From Lunularia cruciata (Eukaryota > Streptophyta > Marchantiopsida > Lunulariales > Lunulariaceae): DNA of 64,000 nt. Location: the NCBI GenBank assembly GCA_948567375.1, contig CAOYZS010000005.1:1054001-1118000 (forward strand), in the 5' to 3' direction. The translations under genes were made by a program, and so were the position numbers. The stretch's first letter is position 1, and each line of letters starts with the position of its first letter. Below are positions 34,890-45,405 of this stretch, piece by piece. The notes under the pieces are model-generated. The model ran no database searches. It was not told where the DNA came from and saw only the letters and a program-made list of their open reading frames with translations.

Positions 34890-35300
34890 TGATCCACAAA
34901 TTTCAAAATTCGGGGTGTTGGTTCAAATGTTTTATACCCCAATCAATGTGCAGTGTCTTTTGTCATGACATTCACACCCGACCCCAAATCAATGGGTATG
35001 GATGTGATCATGTAGCATGTGATCTCCACATCCACTTCAAGAGATCCCAAATCTTCTTGTTCAATATGATAAATTGCGGGCAAGTCTTTTGTGGTCATCA
35101 TCCTTACTTTCTTGAGGGCTGAACTCAACTGCTTCTTGTATAGCTTTGTGTCCTCCCACGATTGCTTAAATGTGACATTAGCACTTGTAGATGCCAAATC
35201 AGCCACAATATCATAATGTGGGACTCCTCCCAACTTTACCTTCTTTACCTTTATCTTTGGGTCCAAAGTCTGTCCTTGTTCAAATCAGACTTCAGGGTGC
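34890..35300 (-). pseudogene. Retropepsin-like protease region of the 27846-44453 element
   Basis: 107-codon open stretch (34943-35266) with PHYDIVADLASTSANVTFKQ, LPAIYHIEQEDLGSLEVDVE and the active-site loop IPIDLGSGVNVM at about 34970-35000. The D-x-G core fits an aspartic protease of the DLGA/DLGS type in non-chromodomain plant elements. The flap and the second half are degraded below 34943. Confidence 0.75.
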
Positions 35301-35457
35301 TTAAAGATGGTGATTTGGAGTACTAATGGCCTTGACCGGATGTTCTTTGAGTTGACCAACTTTGGCTTGGATCAAGTCCTTTACTTTGGACCGGGTATCT
35401 GCCAGAAAAATGGGAGGATTTGTCTTTGTGTTCTCCTCCAAACTAATCTCCCATGTT

Positions 35458-37556
35458 CTAAGTACTACTTCCTTGATTTTTTTTCTGCAAGGCTTTTGCT
35501 TTAGCTTTTGCTAGAATCTTTTCCTCCTTGGCAGAAAGGATAGCTTTTGAGCATAACCTCTTCGCCTTTTGTGAAGATGAAGAAGTAGTACTCACTTCTT
35601 TGCAATCGTGCTTCTTCTTACCCGTGCGTGTCTCAACCTTCAAAATTTTGAGGTTCAGCCATTGTCCTTCTGAAGCAGGACTCCCTTCTTGAGACCTCTC
35701 CTCCTCAAGTGTTATACAATTCACATTTGTATCCCCTTTTGCTTGCAGTGCAGCACGCTCAGCAGGGATTTGTACATGCTTTATAGGCAGATTTGGGTTT
35801 GGTGGTTGCGGGCACTACCTTAAATTTCCACAAAGTGAAATGTACCCAATTTGCCATCTTGGCTCTGAACAATTTGAAGCCAATGTTCCATCAAGCCACA
35901 ATTATAGCAAGCACCCAATGCAACATTTTGAGGCCTATTTTGGCCACCCATCGGTGGTCTTCATGTGTGAGCATTATTGTTATACTTCCTTGGTCCATAC
36001 CTTGGACCTTGATACGATGTGCTCGCTTGAGGCTGAACCTCTTGGGTTTGGTACACAACCTCCTCTTCCTCACTTTGATCCCAACTGGGAACCCAATCAA
36101 TTTGTTGCACTAGAAATGCATTGCGTGTCAAACACTCCGTATTAGCATGGCCGGATTTACCACATAAAGTGCACCATACATTTGGTCGGCCAAATGACGG
36201 AGGCTTTCTTTGGTCCTTAGCCCCAATCATTTGGATCTTGAAATCCGCAAACTCTTTAATAAGAGTCTCTAGCTTCTGATTCGCCTTAGGTACATTCTTT
36301 GCTGGTGGTGTTACTGGTTTCTCCCCTCCATGTCTTTGTATTCTTCTTGGCTTTGATTCTTCTTTGGATTCCAAAGAAGAACTCAAAGATGTGGAGGATT
36401 CCTCCGAAGAAGGGGACGTGCTGCAAGAAGCTCTCCTTCTAGGCTTCTTGCCTTTCTTCTCTCAATTTCTTTGGTTGTTGGACGAGTGAGAGTGAGCCGC
36501 CTCATATTGGGTGACATGTTTGAGGACTTTGTCCAAGGAGGTTACATTCCTCTCCCTGACAAAGATACAAATCTCCAATGAAAGCCCGCTAAGGAACCAG
36601 GTAATGGCTTGGGCATTGGAGTAACCCACCACACCGGATTGTTTCAAAACTTGGTTCAATAGGGCCATGAACCGCCTGGAGTAATCTCTCAACTTTTCCT
36701 TCTTCACTCAGTCCAAATCATTGAGTGCTGCAAAGACACTTGTATCATAATCAACAACCTAGAATTGGTCCAAGAAGCCATTTTGCAAGTCTGCCCAATC
36801 GGCTGGTGTGAACCCCTTCTGGGTTACATGGGTGTTCCTCCAAGCTTTCTTTTGGAGCATACTTGGAAAAGTTTGCAAACAATCCGTAGAGTCATGTTCC
36901 TTGTTGGCAAAGGAGATGACTTCAAATTCTTTGATAAATTCATCAGGATCTTCATCTTGTTTGGTCCCCTTATACTTCTGATAGGTGTGTCGGGTGACAT
37001 GCAATAAAGTCATCATTCAATTTGGTGGGATTGGCTATGGTAAGTTTGAACTTGATGGGCCCGAGGAGCTGCTTGGTATGGATGCCGTGTTGACAGCCGA
37101 AGGATTCCAATTAGTCAAGTTCAAAGTGGAGTCTTCTTTGACAATTTCTTCTTCTCTGTTTATGTTGACTTCAACAAATAAAAGCAAGAGGTTCAACACC
37201 TTCCAAGTGTTCTTCAAAATTCCTTCAAGACAACCGAGGAATCATGCATGGAAGATGTTGACACTCTTCTTTCATAAGTGTTTGTGTTATCTTTTAACAA
37301 ACAAACTTCTTGATAAATTCAACTTCCTTTACAGCTTTAAGAAGAAGGGGGATGAGAAGTAGCCTTGCCATCTGCCTTTGCATTTCTTTTGTTTGAGTTC
37401 ATGCAAAGCTTTTTGAACTTTGTGAAGAAGTTGGAAGTCCAACGCCTCCCGTTTGGCTTTGTCAAAAGTGGATTGGATCTTCAAGCGTTCTTCTTCTTCA
37501 CGATGCAATGTTTGTCTTCTAACTCTCTCTTCTTGTTCTTCTCTTGATGAAGACAT
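35458..37556 (-). pseudogene. Gag of the 27846-44453 element
   Basis: ATG at 37556 (MSSSREEQEERVRRQ). A basic/acidic heptad-rich N-terminus (37329-37556) is followed by broken capsid-like segments: QKYKGTKQDEDPDEFIKEF (36759-36990), GFTPADWADLQNGFLDQF, KLRDYSRRFMALLNQVL (36640-36700) and TWFLSGLSLEICIFV. Then an S/K-rich linker, a zinc knuckle CTLCGKSGHANTEC (CX2CX4HX4C, about 36135-36180), and a second degenerate knuckle CYNCGLMEHW near 35890. Frameshifts and stops are numerous. ATG lies only about 10 bp after a GGGTGTCACA-like word. Confidence 0.82.
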
Positions 37557-37733
37557 TCATATTGCTGTGACACCCAATTTTGAATTCAAACGATTGTCAT
37601 TCTTTCATTTTGGATCCAATATGACAAACCACCTCTTGCTCAATCCTATGTAGATTGTATTGCAGGTGCAGATTGAGCAAAGATGGAGATCCAAAATGAC
37701 AAACCACCTCTTCATATCTGCCTCTTCAAATCT
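37557..37733 (-). other. Rearranged junction between 5' LTR and gag, without a recognisable primer-binding site
   Basis: The 5' LTR matches its relatives to about 37688. A partial repeat of GATCCAAAATGACAAACCAC (37683-37710) occurs again as GATCCAATATGACAAACCAC at about 37612-37631, separated by unrelated sequence. About 40 bp further, the minus strand reads GGGTGTCACA and then gag. The ~0.65-kb R/U5-like tail and the leader are absent, and I find no tRNA-complementary site. Confidence 0.7.
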
Positions 37734-40292
37734 CAAAATTGTTTCTGCTCCGATCCGATGTCAATCTGCTCATCGACTTTCAAACCCGATGATCTTCCTA
37801 TTACTATTCCTTCTTTGGGTTTATCTGATTCTACTAATTCCTTCACTATTTCTACTACTTCTTCACTAGGAACTATAATTGAGGTCATGTGTAATCCATC
37901 TACTTCTTTATCTTGCAACCACCACTCTTCTCTAAGGTCTCAACGGACAAGTTCAAAGACACTTGAATTCCTACTTCTACAACATCAGACATTTTCTCCT
38001 ATGTCACACTACTCCTAATTCTCTCTAACTCTAAATTCACTAAATCTAATATGAGATTGTCATTGTCTCCTACTTCTAACATCTTTCTATCTACTCGCTT
38101 GCTCAATCGGATTAGTAGAGTGTTCATATCAACATCTTTGGCTCTCCTCTTCCGAGTTTCTTGCACAAGCAACTTTAACTCGTGTAGTCTTGCTTCTTCC
38201 AATCTTCTTTCAGCCTTAGTGCACAACATTCCTCTCAACTTTCCCATAATGTCTCCTATTGACTCCAATGCATACCCTTGAGACCCTAAACTCTGCCTTC
38301 AACTCCTCCTGGTACATCTTCAATTTATCTTTGTACTCAATAGCAAGCATCTTCTTCTCCTCCACATACTAAGAACTTTGTAACTCTGCAGTTCGTACCA
38401 ACTCTCTCAGCCTTTCTTCTTCTTGATGTCTGACCACCAACTTTCTTTGCCATGCTTGATCCTTCCTAGCTGAACTCTTCCTCAAGCTTTCTAACTCCTG
38501 CTCCATCACTGATGCCATCACTTTCACATGAATACTCTTGATGTGCACTTCACTATCCTCCTCTTTCATCTTGGTCAGCAACATCGTCTGCTCCTTCAAC
38601 TCTTTGGCTTGCCACTGCATTTTGCTCTCTCTTGACTCAAAACTCTCCTACAACTTCTCAAATGTCTTCTGCCTCAAGACTATATCCACCCAAAGCTCTT
38701 CAACTTCCTCATCTCTTTGGGTTACACACTCTTGCAATCCCTTCACTTCAGCCAGCAGATACTTCACCACCTGCAACTCATTCGTCACCTTCATATGATC
38801 TTGTGGGATTACCTTCTGGTGCTCTTTCAACAACTCCAACAATGGAGTTACAACATGCGATAAATATTGTATTCCTCCAAAGTTGTCTTGGTCTTTGGCC
38901 CCATCTTCGTACTTTGCCTCTTCCGCCGGCTCCTTCTTCCAAAGTCTTGATCTTTGTACCTTCAGTGATACTACATCTGAGCTTCCTTCTTCCTTACCTG
39001 CTAAACTTGGGCCCTTAGGGTACTCCTTCTTTTGCTCAGCCCCCTTCTCTTCCATGACCAGGGCTGCATAAGAATTAGCATTTCCCTTGATACTGTCAAT
39101 CATTGTGTGAAAAGCTTCATCTTCTTTTGCTTCAGCCGATTGTTGAACTTCTTTTCCATCCTCACTCTCACTTCTAGATTCCCCACTTTGTAACGTGAGT
39201 TCTGCTTCTTTTGAGTCTTCTCCTCTAGACTCTATCTCCCCTTCAGACTTGGTTTCCAAAGGTTCTTCTTTCACCGCCTTCTTACCCCACAAAATGAGTC
39301 TTTGGATCTTTCTTTGTGTTGGAGGCAACTCTGCTTCTTCAGGTTCATTTTGCTTCTTTGTCTTTGGGCTTATGACTTCTTCCATCTCCCATTGTCGCAT
39401 TCTCATGAAATGATCATCATTGGCTTGCAGGTGTGCCATGTACTGTTGTTCTTCTTCATCCGCTTCCCGTCTCAAATCAGAATGATAATGTGACACCATG
39501 CGACACCTCTCCTCCGCTGTCGGCAAATTCAATCCAAAGTAGAAATGTGCTACAAACGGTGCAAAATAATGTGGAGGGGAATTTGTCCTCCAATTGACAA
39601 CCATCTGCCTTTTTCTTTAGTGGAAACACTTTGTCCAATTCACCTTCACTCCTGCAAACATCCGGTGGAAAAGGACCGTCTACTGCATGTTCACATAAGT
39701 CATTTGTTTTGGTTTGAACATTGCTATTATCGTCCCCAAAATGCTTCATTTAATCTGGTTCCGATAGAACTCCAACTTGTAACCAATAATTGTATATAGA
39801 GCAAAGAATGAATTGTGTATGTCCGTAGTCGCCTCTGCAACATCACACTTCCAATAGAAGGTGATCTCCATTGGTTCTCCTACTTCCTTCCCCAACACTA
39901 ACCTCCAATACGACTCAGTCCATCAAGCCAGATTTCCTCTCTTCCCCTCAACTTCATGACCTTCCTCACAAATACTGGCAGCTATCTTTGCCATGACTCA
40001 TGGGAAATTGAAATTCCAGTTCCACGCTAAAAAAGTAATCTGAAGTCTATTCAAGACCTCAATCCTTGCTACAACATCCAACCTCCAAATTGCAATACTT
40101 CTTACTGCAAGGGCATTCTTGACCTTCTTTGCCATGATCTGCTCTCTTGTTCTTCAGCATTGGAAGACTTCCCTCTCCTAGAGGAGACACTCTAACCCCT
40201 TCTAGATTTTGGAAAATTTTAGTCTCAATCTGCTTCTAGACACGCATTATTGCAGAATGACTACTTAGAGGAACATGAAATCTACTTGACAT
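37733..40292 (-). pseudogene. LTR-encoded coiled-coil protein in the 5' LTR
   Basis: ATG at 40292, 34 nt from the TATA box (T at 40326). The N-terminal third (39700-40292) is frameshifted. A 318-codon open stretch (38648-39604) runs from NWRTNSPPHYFAPFVAHFYF through HYHSDLRREADEEEQQYM, the linker with KTKKQNEPEEAELPPTQRK, an acidic run and the first part of the coiled coil (LSHVVTPLLELLKEHQ). The coil continues (38369-38620), then ELKLLVQETRKRRAK (38160-38190) and the tail to stop 37733. The tail reads through the usual TAG (CAG here) and stops four codons later, as in the 3' LTR copy, which supports a shared origin of the two LTRs. Confidence 0.85.
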
Positions 40293-41061
40293 ATTCAATT
40301 TTCCCCTACGCAATTGCAATTTTATATTACTCCCAATTGCAGTCATTCTTCAGTCAATTTCAAAATTGACTTCCCCTTCTTCTACATGTTGATGTCCTGT
40401 CACTATCAAGACATGCTTCTTCTGCCTCCACCGTTTCTTGAAGTGTACTTTCTTGCCACGTAGAAAGGTTGTTAGACCGTCTTCGTATCGGCCTTCTCTG
40501 CCCGATCCGAAGATGATTGTCTTCGGACTTGTTTCTTTGTACTCCTCTTCTGAGTACTTCTGTTTTTTGACCTGAAGTCAACTTCTCCAGATTCCTTCCA
40601 AAGACACTCCCATCCATTCTTTTCTTTGTAATTTGGCTTTCTTGCTTACTTCTTCTCCAAACGCTGACAAAACAAAACAAAATTGTGTGCATGTGGTACC
40701 TACATTTTTTGTTTTTTTTTCAAATGTGGAAGAAGTGTATAGAGAAGTCAAATTGCGCTTGTATGGCCAAATAAGGTGAAGAAAAGTGTCCTCGGGATGA
40801 CATGGCTTTAGGTCATAAGGTGAAGTACTTGGAATTGCCCTGTCAGCATACAACCTGAAGTAAGGAGTCTTTGCATCGGGGGTGCTCAACCCGAGGCAAG
40901 GACAATGTAACAATTTTCCTTTGGGGCAAGAGATTCAAGAAGGGACTGTTCAAAAACGGTGGTCATATGCGTGAGAGACACTTGACAGTGACAGGAGCAT
41001 GCAAGAGGTGTGATTTCTTGATAGAAACTCAAATTGAAGAGAGACAAAGAAGGCACGACTC

Positions 41062-41068
41062 TATAAAA
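41062..41068 (+). promoter_or_regulatory. TATA box of the LTR gene
   Basis: TATAAAA, 27 nt before the ATG at 41089. With a usual plant TATA-to-start distance of roughly 30 nt, transcription would begin at or very near the AUG. Confidence 0.7.
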
Positions 41069-41088
41069 ATTGCGCTAAAGACAAAGCG

Positions 41089-43647
41089 ATGATAAGCAAT
41101 TTTCCCTTGCCATTAAGAAGTCATCCTGCTGGAGATTGTGGGAAGGGAAGTAGAGTCGAAGACATGTTGGTGTGTAGAGGAGAATTGGAGAGAGCTAATC
41201 CGGGAATCAGTAGGAAGATGGGAGGAGGGAAGAAGAACTCCAAATTTGCAGTGAGAAATCATGCAATTTGGAGGTTAGATGTGATCGCAAGAATTGAAGT
41301 CTTGAGTAGACTTCAGATCACATTCTTGGCATGGAACTAGAATGTAAGCTTTCCAGGGTTCATGACTGAGATAATTGAGAGTAGATGTCTAAATGGCCTC
41401 AAGGAAGAGGGGAAGAGAGGTAATCCGGCCTGTTGGACGAAGTCAGATTGGAGGTAGTACTCGGAACAGAAGCAGGCACAAAGCATGGTGCCACGTTCTT
41501 GGGGAAGGGAGAAATAGCAGAAGAAACCCAGGGGGTGAGAGATGCTTTCTCTTTAAAGTGCACAAAGAATGGATACAAAGTAGAGAGTTACAAGGATCCT
41601 ATCAAGCAAGGGATCATGAGTGCACTAATGGCAATCTTGAAGCCGGAGAGAACAACTTATGTGATGAAGCACCAAGTGGTGTTCTTCCATAAGATGTTTG
41701 CAGGAGAGCCAATTAACTGGGCAAAGTGTTTTCATGGGTGAAAAAGACAGATGGTGTGGAATTTATGGGATAAATAACCTCCGCATTACATTGTGCCATT
41801 TGCAACTCATTTCTATATGGGGCTGAACTTGCTCAATGTGGCGGAGCGCAATAGGTTGGTGTCACATTTCCATCCCAACTTAAGAAAGGATGTTGACACG
41901 GAGGAACAACAATACATTCTTCAGATCAGGAGCAGCGATGAGTACTATGCATAGACGGGGAAGAGTGTGCAATTGGACATGAGTACTCCAAAGTCAAAGA
42001 AGAGGAGTCAACAAGGAGAAGGAGAATACATCAAGAAAGTAAGACCTCAGAAAACCAGAAGAGTAAACTCGAGGAAAGGTATGGTGGTAATCGCATCGTT
42101 GGAGGAAAAATCGAAAGGTGAAGCCAGGTGCAAGTCCAAAGACTCGGAAAGAGATTAAGAACACGAGTTCACACTGCAGAGTGGAGACACAATTAGTGAC
42201 AATGATGATGGAGAGGAGATGACATCAGTACCTGAGGAAGAGAAAGCCATGACGGAGATGAAGGAAAAGGTAACTCAAAGTTAGAAGATGAAGTGCCAAA
42301 GCAAGAAGAAAGGAAAGTTACCATTCAACAAGGAGTTTGTTCCAAGCAAAAAGTGAAGTATGAAGCGGGGCCAAGTAAGGTAAAAGAAGAGGAGAATGAA
42401 AGTTCAGGGAGTGAAGCATCCATTCCTATATGGTGACTTCGGCTTAGAAGGCAAGTGTCAAGTGAAGAAGAGGTGAAGAAGGAGATCACTCCACCAGTCG
42501 AGGTAACTCCGAGTGAAGGAGTGGAGTACCTGCAGGAGGTTGTGTGCCCCTTATTAGTGAAGTTAGAGCACAAGAAGAAGGAGATGCAGTTGAAGTGTCC
42601 GGAGGTGAAGACAATGTTGCAAGTGTTAGCATGATTAGAAGAAGAGAACTCGCAATTGAAGAAGAGTATAATCCGAGGTGAGGAGGAAAGTGAAGTACTA
42701 CAAGTAGATGCAGTAGTGTAGAATCAAATGACTGAGAATTTGAGGAGAGAAGCAAGGAATTGGGAGGAGCTGATAGAGCAGAGTGTTATAGCAAAGGAAA
42801 GACAAATTGCTGAATATGAAATCTTGAAGTAGCAATTTGCTGATTCAAGACTAGAAATTATCCATGCTATGGCAAGAGTAGTAGAGAAAGAACAAGAGGT
42901 TGATAGGGTGATGGAGAGTGTAGAGAAGAAGAAGCAGCTGTGGCAACGAGAGTTGACAGTGTGGTATAGAGAAGAAGAAAGGTTGAGAGAGTTACTTCGC
43001 AATCAAGAGGAAAAGATTGTGCAAAAAGAGAAGGAGAAAGAAGCTGTGAAAGCCGAGTTTGAAGCAAAATTGGCAATCTACAGAGAAGATTGGCTTGCAG
43101 ATTGAGAACAAGAGAGGAAAATGAGATTGGAGCCTTTAAAGAGATCGTGATCAAGATGAATGTGATACTGAGTACAAAGGCCAGTGTGCGCATCAAAGAG
43201 ACAAGGCTGCACAAGTTAAAGTTGTTGGTGCAGGAGACGAGGAGGAGAAATGCGAAGGACAAAGACTTGAATGCTTTGTTGATCAGTCTAAGAACTCATG
43301 AAGATAGGAAGATACTGGAAGTAGAAGACAATATCACAATTAGATTAGACTTAGTCAAATTAGAGATAGATAAACTTCGGAAGGATGTGAGAGCAAAACC
43401 TGAAGTAGATAACATACGAGTGCAGATATCTTCAGAGTTACCATTGGAGGTATTAGAGAAGAGTGGGTCGGGAGATAAGGAGTTAGAAAGATTACCTATT
43501 AGTGGAATTTCAGATCAGGAAAGAGAACTGTTAGATTTGGTAGAGAAATTAGGAGTTGTGAAACCCAAGGATAGAGTAGTAGTGAGTGAAGTTTTTTCGG
43601 GTTTGGGTTTGAAAGCCAAGGAAGAAGTAGACATTGGATCGGATTAG
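41089..43647 (+). pseudogene. LTR-encoded coiled-coil protein, near full length (about 852 codons)
   Basis: ATG at 41089 (MISNFPLPLRSHPAG); 2559 nt to TAG at 43647. N-terminal open stretch to 41338 includes GGGKKNSKFAVRNHAIWRLD and LSRLQITFLAWN, where TGG-to-TAG stops it. A 1-nt deletion near 41452 shifts DWRLVL. 41433-41741 is open through GYKVESYKDPIKQG and KHQVVFFHKMFAGEPINWAKC. The linker (41960-42430) has a basic KSKKRSQQGEGEYIKK segment, then acidic sequence. The coiled coil (42480-43110) includes MARVVEKEQEVDRVME and EEERLRELLRNQEEKI. 43090-43647 is open through LKLLVQETRRRN and the tail ending KEEVDIGSD. No transmembrane segment or signal peptide is evident. Function unknown. Confidence 0.88.
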
Positions 43648-43763
43648 AAATAGTTTTGAGATTTGAAGAGGCAGATATGAAGAGGTGCATTGTCATTTTG
43701 GATCTGTAGGTTAGAAGAGTTGTTGTAGAACGGTATTTTTGTTTAAAATGTCATTTGCTTCAC

Positions 43764-43771
43764 TATTTAAG
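43764..43771 (+). promoter_or_regulatory. Second TATA-like box, downstream of the LTR gene
   Basis: TATTTAAG, about 117 bp after the gene stop and 672 bp before the LTR end. Confidence 0.55.
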
Positions 43772-44453
43772 AGTAGCATTCGTAGTCATATGTTGTTCAA
43801 TGCTCATAATTTTTTTAAATAGATATAGCAAAGTGTTGTGAAGTAGTGCTCATTGCTTGAGCTTGATTCCGAGTATCAACTCTGTGTCTGTAATTGTGAG
43901 TGTGTGGAGAAATTTGAAGTGCAAGTTAGCATGCTTGTTGGATGTTAGATTCCAAAACCTTGATCTTCATTCTGTGTGTTTGATCTTGAGTGAAGTGCAA
44001 TCAAAGCAATGCCTTGACAGATCTGAGAGGAATTCTAGTGTTGGTAGTATTCTGCATTTGTGAGTGCAGTGCAAAGTTGATGTGAAGCAATTTTGATCGA
44101 GTAAATTGTGCCTTCAATGGAGGAGTAAACACAATTCTGAGGCAAAGTCTTTTTCATAGTGAAGTGTCATTTTCAAGAGAGCCTGAATCATCACAATCAA
44201 GATTGTTTGGAAAGAATTGAAGGAGTTGTGACTAAGTGTGACAGATTGTTGTGACAAGACTGCAAATCAGTGCTTGTTACTCTCTTCTGGGTGTGGTTTC
44301 TACTTGAGAGACTAAAGAAGAACTCAAGAAGAACTACATTATTACTGTTTGACTTTGTATTTGACCAATTCTGAATTGTATCTCTGCAGGAACAACTTTA
44401 CTTACTTGATTACCACAAAAGTGATATTTGCTTAGTTGTCGCAGTGCACCACA

Positions 44454-44458
44454 ATGCT
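44454..44458. repeat. Target-site duplication ATGCT (right) of the 27846-44453 element
   Basis: Partner of 27841-27845. Confidence 0.93.
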
Positions 44459-44760
44459 CTTGTCCGTTACAATTTCCACACAATAAAACACAATGTATTT
44501 GCTTATGGAGCTCAAGACAATTGGTTGACCAATGTCCTAGAGCTCCACAATTGTAACATGAGCCAAGATTATTAATATGGCATGGTGGTAAAACACTATG
44601 TTGTGGCTCATTATTGACAAATTCTCTTAGTATAAAGAAAGGGAGCATGAATGCCGAGATCATGGTGCCCTTAGAGCAATGTTTTGCACCACAAATAGGT
44701 AGTCATCCTCTTCCTTATAGTACTCTTATTGGTCCATGTTACAAAAAGGTCTAAGTTTAG
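44459..44760 (-). pseudogene. Old gag fragment with zinc knuckle, continuing 25206-27840
   Basis: Joined across the inserted element, this continues the old minus-strand gag-pol. It matches the gag/second-knuckle region at 35850-36010 and has an intact-looking CYNCGALGHWSTNC knuckle (CX2CX4HX4C, about 44527-44568). No frame extends far on either side. Confidence 0.72.
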
Positions 44761-45405
44761 GGACTACAAGCTACAGGTTAGTAAAGGATACGAGAACAAA
44801 ATGTTGCGAGACAAGAAGATTTGTGGGAATGTACATTAGTGAAATTATTTCAAGGTTCAACAACATGCTAAGAGAGTATGTTAAAAAACATCTAGGGAAA
44901 GCATGTAAGGGAGGAGAGCCAATTGGCAATTATGGCATGGACCGCAAAGGACATAGTGGCCAAATTAGTATAACATTTTTGGGTAGATAATAATTTTCTT
45001 AAGGTTTAGATTAGGATATACAAGAGGAATGCCTTCCCTTGGCAGTAGAGAAGGCCTGGTGGTGTGGCAATGGGAATTGGTCATTCTTCTACTTTTCAGG
45101 ATTTTAGACCTTATTCTATGTCTTATGGTTGGTACAGCAAGAAAATATATAAAGTTATCAACTCCTAAGCTGGCTATATACATGGGTGGAATGCATAAGT
45201 GTCATTTTTCTTGTCCTTTGAGTATATTTTTATTCTTATGAATTGGTGCTCCTTGCCTTCTCATTGCACTTTTGGGACTAGTAGGTGGTTGTACTAGGAA
45301 CCTACATCCCATAGATGATGATCAAACATTGAGTGATATAGACATACCATGAAAGCCAAAGGACTCTTGGAGGTGTTAGACCCTTGAGCCAACTCCAAAG
45401 GTAAG
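44761..45405. other. Unassigned stretch
   Basis: Between the old gag fragment and the chromodomain element. Short open stretches (44736-44990 plus, 44965-45183 minus) show no motif I recognise, and I see no LTR end. It may be decayed gag leader or sequence older than the nest. Confidence 0.4.

Larger units (their letters stand above)
40692..44443 (+). mobile_element. Solo LTR (plus), TSD GTGCA
   Basis: Complete 3752-bp LTR from TGTGGTACCTACA to AGTTGTCGCA. GTGCA flanks it at 40687-40691 and 44444-44448. It sits 9-10 bp inside the start of the 5' LTR of the surrounding element; joining the flanks restores that start (TGTGGTGCACACA on the minus strand). Confidence 0.96.
27846..44453 (-). mobile_element. 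Near-complete Ty3/gypsy element with gene-bearing LTRs (minus)
   Basis: 5' LTR 44453 down to about 37688 (minus nested 40692-44443), rearranged leader about 37557-37687, gag-pol 37556 to about 31610, polypurine tract 31590-31605, 3' LTR 31589-27846. ATGCT flanks the unit on both sides. Net length without the nested LTR and its duplication is about 12.85 kb. The 5' LTR lacks about 0.65 kb at its 3' end and no primer-binding site is visible before gag. Both LTRs carry the LTR gene. This is the reference copy for the family architecture. Confidence 0.93.

Noticed and set aside
35458-37556. LTR protein as a second Gag
   Set aside because: It shares no capsid or zinc-knuckle motif with the gag at 35458-37556. 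Coiled coil alone is not evidence of Gag.
41089-43647. LTR protein as a captured or domesticated host gene
   Set aside because: It is present at the same place in all LTR subfamilies here, including old ones, with no intron and no single-copy relative visible. Capture long ago cannot be excluded, but nothing here supports it.
43857-44063. Recurring 68-codon open stretch in the LTR tail (also at 8077, 18252, 19374, 22537, 28430 and 60389)
   Set aside because: Same length and stop in several copies, but it begins at TTG with no ATG. Its openness follows from general conservation of this block, and the opposite strand is open too. I do not call it a gene.
44736-44990. 84-codon plus-strand open stretch as a gene
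   Set aside because: No conserved motif, no recurrence elsewhere in the window and no supporting context.
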